Origin: Mangifera indica
Lineage: Eukaryota; Streptophyta; Magnoliopsida; Sapindales; Anacardiaceae
Reading direction: 5' to 3'
Length of the DNA stretch: 64,000 bases
Assembly: GCF_011075055.1 (NCBI RefSeq)
Contig: NC_058139.1
Location: 15,831,584 to 15,895,583, forward strand
Position numbers and translations under genes: made by a program. Below, in pieces: positions 60,296 to 64,000 of the stretch; the stretch's first letter is position 1, and the number at the start of each line of letters is the position of its first letter. The notes below the pieces were generated by a model. It had not been told where the DNA came from. It worked only from the letters and a program-made list of their open reading frames with translations, and ran no database searches.

Positions 60296-63200
60296 GGATG
60301 TGACTAACCATTAACTGTTTAGTTTGCCGATCCTAAGAGGCTTAGGCCTGGAGACTCAAGGTTTTTTGTTTAAGGTAGTTTATTCATTGTATATTATAGT
60401 TAGGGAGTGACTTTTTTTATTTAGGTTTAGTACATATTTGATTTTGTTTTCTCCTTTCTGGAATGGGAGACTGTAGACTTTACACTAGATTTATATTGTC
60501 ATTTTTTTACATATAATTGTGAAATATGAACATAGTTCTAATCTTTCTGTTTAATGTATTAGCTTCCTATATATATCTCTGATTTATATAGTCTTTAACT
60601 TTTATCCATTTTTAGGGCTTATCCAACATTTGGAGGTCCCAATTTTTGCCTTTGGTTTCCACTATCAGGGCTTAGGTATCCAATTTCCTAACAAATTTAG
60701 TGAAGTTTAATGTTACATTATGTTTTTCATCTTCTAGTTCAATTTTATTTTTGTGTACTTCTTTTTTCATGTTCCTAGAGACCAACACACAATTTTGTTG
60801 ACCCTATGGGTGATCGGATTCCTCAGAATGCTTAGTGTCTAATGATTCCCTAAAGCATATGTCCATCTCCAAATCCTGGGATCTCTAGTTTTGGAAATCA
60901 GTTGTTTTCTATGTCTAGTGTTTAGGAATACCTTTAAATCTGATAAAAACATATTTGATGGTTCTGTTAACAACAGTTTCAACATTTTTCTTTATGATAG
61001 TATGCTAATGTGTGAAAAGTAAACCATCTATAGCAGTTTATGTTTAGTTATGGTGTTCCTATTACATGTAAATTCTCATCTCATCATTTTTTTCTTATTA
61101 CTATATGACTTTACTATGCTTGGAATATTTAAGGTGGTCCTACTAATGGTATTCTCCTAGGACTTGTTGTTCCTTCATCTTCATCTGCTTCACAACAGGT
61201 ATGTGAAATATTTTTATGCTTGTTGTGCCTTCATGCTCTAACCTGGTCATTCCAAAGGTAGTAAGAAAAATTATTCTCAACTCTCTCAGATTTTTAACCA
61301 ACCTTCATCATAACTATGCCTTGGTCTACAAATATCACTATTACAAAAGCCTATTCATTTCCGCATATACCTTATTCACTTTAACTACATCCTTTGGCTC
61401 TATCTTCTTACCTACATACTCAGACTTCCAATGTTAGTCAGATAAAGATTCCTAGTCAAGCACCTTTCAACCAAACAATGCCATCATAACATTTACTTGG
61501 CTAGAATGCACAGTTGAATGCTTTTCAACCTCAGGTTCAGTAGATAGCTTCATCTGCTCCATAACTACAAACTCATAATCTCAATCTACAATCCAATTCA
61601 TTATCCAATGCAACAAATCAACGACAATTGCCTGTTCTTGCCCAGTAGAAAATTATTCAACCTTTTTAGCAATCCCTGTCTTAGTTAGCTCAAATGTTGT
61701 CACAGCAGATTTAAACCCTACAAGTGACCTTTTAATCATCATAACAAGCATTCTCCCAACTGTAATAGTAATTACGACTAATGTAACCATCTAATCAAAG
61801 TCTAGCATCGCAATAAGGTGCTCAGTCTTCAAAACAACAAGTATAACTAGATTATAGGTAAGGGTAGATTCGAGCTAAGCCGAATTTGAACAAGGCTCAG
61901 CTTATGTTCAACTTGGGTTCGTTTTTTCTATTACACCCCAACTCGTATTTGGTCTCATTTTTGTTTACCATAAGTTCGTTTAGGAATTATTCAAGCAAAG
62001 CTTGTTTTAAGCTTGAACAAGCTTGCTTCGAATCCATCTTTAGCTTAGAGCCTTAGGCATATTTTTTAAAAAAGCAAGTTGTGCGATGCCCCTGTTCGAG
62101 TTCATTTTTCTATTATGCCCTAACTCGTATTCAAGCTCATATTCGTTTACCATAGGTTCATTTCAGGTTTGTTTAAGCAAAACTTGTTTTAAGCTCGAAC
62201 AAACTAGTTTCAAATCCAATCCTAATTATGGAAATTTTAGTGTTTTAGCACCTTAAATGAATTTCTTAAACTTTTTATAAATGGATGAAGTTCATCAATT
62301 TTCATTTAAAAAATAAAAAATTGCTGCAGAAATTGCATAGGTCAAGAAAGAAAAAATAGTTGAGATCAAAATTTGCCTTATAGTATTTGTTTAATTTTCA
62401 CTAAGTTTTTTCTTGGATGAATCTTTTGACACTTGCTAGAAGTAGATCTTGTGTTTTCCTCATGCAATCCATATGCCCAAATGTCATAACACCTTTTACT
62501 TGGTAAATATTTTGTTAGTTTCTTGTGATAGTATGGCTAGATAAGAGTGCAAATGAGTGGGATCATTACATAAAAAAGAGCACAAACTTGAATATAATGA
62601 AGTTTTTACTTAGTTGAAAAAGATTTTAGTAAAACCTTGAGTTCACATTGAGTTGGTTGATTAGATTGTTGAGCTTAAGTTTTTGTTGTTTATTATTTAC
62701 TTCTAGATGAGTAATTTATTATATGTTTTATTTATAATATGATACCATATATTATGTAGACTAATAGCCCTTAAAGCCATAAAACGGAATCCTTTTTTTT
62801 TGTTTTTTTGATAAATGAATGGACCATAATTCATTGTTAAGCTTAGTTCCACTTTCATCAAGCAAAGGTAAAGTGGTGTATAACAGTTTCCATCTCCATC
62901 TTATTACTACTTTAGTTTGTTTATTATGAACACTCATTCTATTGTTTGGTAAATTTGTTACAAAGTCTAGTCTATTTGCTAAGTATTTTACTAATTGTAG
63001 TCTCAATAGGCTGGGATTGCATAGCAGATGCATCCCATCTACATCAGCTGTCCTTACTGTATTTGTAATAATCCAAACTGCTTCTTCTATAAAATATAAT
63101 TGGACAGAACATTCCTCCCCGGATGGATACAAGTACTATTATAATGGCATAACTGGTGAAATCAAGGTGAGAAATTGATCCATTCACTTTTTGGCTTTTG

Positions 63201-64000
63201 CATTTTTATATTCTATTTATCTAACAATTGTCTACTATGAACGTGTAATGGGAGAAACCTGAAGAAATGATATTATTCGAACTATAGCAGTAACAAAAAC
63301 CACCAGTTCAATAGCCTCAAACCTAGTCAAACCCCCAAGTTTTGCTTGCATAGTAGGTTCCATAGGCACATCAGATGTAACTTCAACCATAACTTTATCA
63401 ACAAAAGCAGTAGTTGTAAGAGCCTTTTCCTTCATCAGTCAGTATTGCTCCATAGTTTTAACATAATTCATAAGATATAATTCATATTTTTAATTTTTAA
63501 CTCGTTGTGGAAATCTAGTATCTAGCTTTTAGGGTTAGAGGACAACATGGTGCTCAGGTAAATTTCATCTTCTTCAAGTTCTATTAATGCCTTGTTTAAA
63601 ATCTTTGAAATACATTCAAACTGATGAGGATTATGCTCTAGTTGTATTTGTCTACCTTGACAATTGTTACCTTCAACTAAATCTTTTGAGCTTGAACTTA
63701 TCCCCTATAAAAAAGTTTTCTTTAGATTAATACCTAATTTTTCTTTAGCTTTGTTTGTCTAAGTTTTCCTCTGTTGGTGGTTTATATGGACCTATCTTAC
63801 TCAGGATCTTTTGGCTTTGCAGGAACATGGTTATTTTTAATTACCTGCTGCAGCTGGTTCAATTAATGATCCAATAAGCTACCAATAGGTAACCAAGTGT
63901 TGTTAGTTTGATCATTTCAATGTCCTTTTATTTCGTTTCTCTCATGTGCTATAACAGAAGGTGGTTCAGGCTACTCTGGAGCAGATGTGGAAGAATAAAC
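60296..64000 (+). pseudogene. FCA: FCA-like flowering-time gene, unprocessed pseudogene (3' part)
   Basis: Plant FCA is a nuclear RNA-binding protein with two RRM domains, a Gln-rich region and a WW domain; it promotes 3'-end processing and lowers FLC expression. Exon-like blocks with intron edges, in order: 60296-60360 (end of RRM2, PLTV.FADPKRLRPGDSR); 60616-60675 (PTFGGPNF); 60781-60950 (NFVDPMGDRIPQNA, PSPNPGISSFGNQL); 61132-61198 (GGPTNGILLGLVVPSSSSAS); 61290-61840 (Gln-rich); 63010-63166 and 63249-63557 (split WW domain, NWTEHSSPDGYKYYYNGITG then WEKPEE); 63823-63888 (AAAGSINDPISYQ); 63958 on (ATLEQMWKNK, the C-terminus). Introns are retained, so it is a DNA duplicate, not a retrocopy. 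Both RRMs are missing and stops occur in most exons. The acceptor before WEKPEE is AA instead of AG. Confidence 0.9.
61841..63009 (+). other. Long intron of FCA pseudogene with duplicated segment
   Basis: GT donor at 61841 after CAACAA. Contains two diverged copies of a segment of about 110 bp (61905-62030 and 62090-62215), sharing TTCGTTT, CTATTA..CCC, AACTCGTATT, GTTTACCATA and CTTGTTTTAAGCT(C/T)GAACAA. The rest has nothing recognisable. Confidence 0.7.

Noticed and set aside
63249..63557. TAG and TAA reading as glutamine, that is, a reassigned nuclear code
   Set aside because: The family Gln codons are indeed TAG/TAA here, but neighbouring exons also carry frameshifts and a Trp-to-stop change, an acceptor site is lost, and the surrounding retrotransposons are plant types with ordinary decay. 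Deamination of a pseudogene explains it.

Overview
The window is nuclear DNA from a flowering plant, probably a eudicot. It is strongly AT-rich and consists almost entirely of decayed, nested transposable elements. The only host-gene remnant I recognise is a piece of a flowering-time FCA gene at the right edge. Almost no reading frame is intact, and I see no evidence of a working protein-coding gene, RNA gene or CRISPR array. Element names below (gypsy-1, copia-1, R-family and so on) are my own working labels, and lineage names are inferences.

Layout. 1-4493: a minus-strand Ty3/gypsy element (gypsy-1) with pol, protease, gag, primer-binding site and a 2.4 kb LTR. 4644-5487: a Mutator-like foldback element with a near-perfect 9-bp target-site duplication (TSD). 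About 5.5-10.4 kb: a plus-strand Ty1/copia remnant (copia-1) interrupted by a complete 563-bp terminal-repeat retrotransposon in miniature (TRIM). 10945-18535: a complete minus-strand copia element (copia-2) bounded by two LTRs and a perfect TSD, itself invaded by a plus-strand hAT transposon and two more copies of the foldback element.

From 18.8 to 33.7 kb there is a head-to-tail array of one long-LTR copia family (R-family, plus strand; units a and b share an LTR). Unit b is broken by a third copia family (copia-A). 33.7-51.5 kb is a minus-strand gypsy element (gypsy-2). Its left LTR was invaded by an inverted, internally deleted R-family copy with a perfect TSD (33938-40282), and its gag leader is interrupted by a gypsy-3 fragment. 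51.5-56.9 kb is a 5'-truncated R-family copy (e), followed by a minus-strand copia-B gag, leader and truncated LTR that runs directly into the FCA-like pseudogene (60296 to the right edge).

The window is best read as a layered record of insertion, illegitimate recombination and cytosine-deamination decay. In the glutamine-rich FCA exon nearly every glutamine position is now TAG or TAA, with no TGA. Retrotransposon motifs show the same C-to-T / G-to-A pattern (W to stop, G to S, C to Y). The most useful points for follow-up are the unprocessed FCA duplicate, the hairpin-forming foldback family, the precise nested TSDs, and several recombination junctions that reuse the same gag site.
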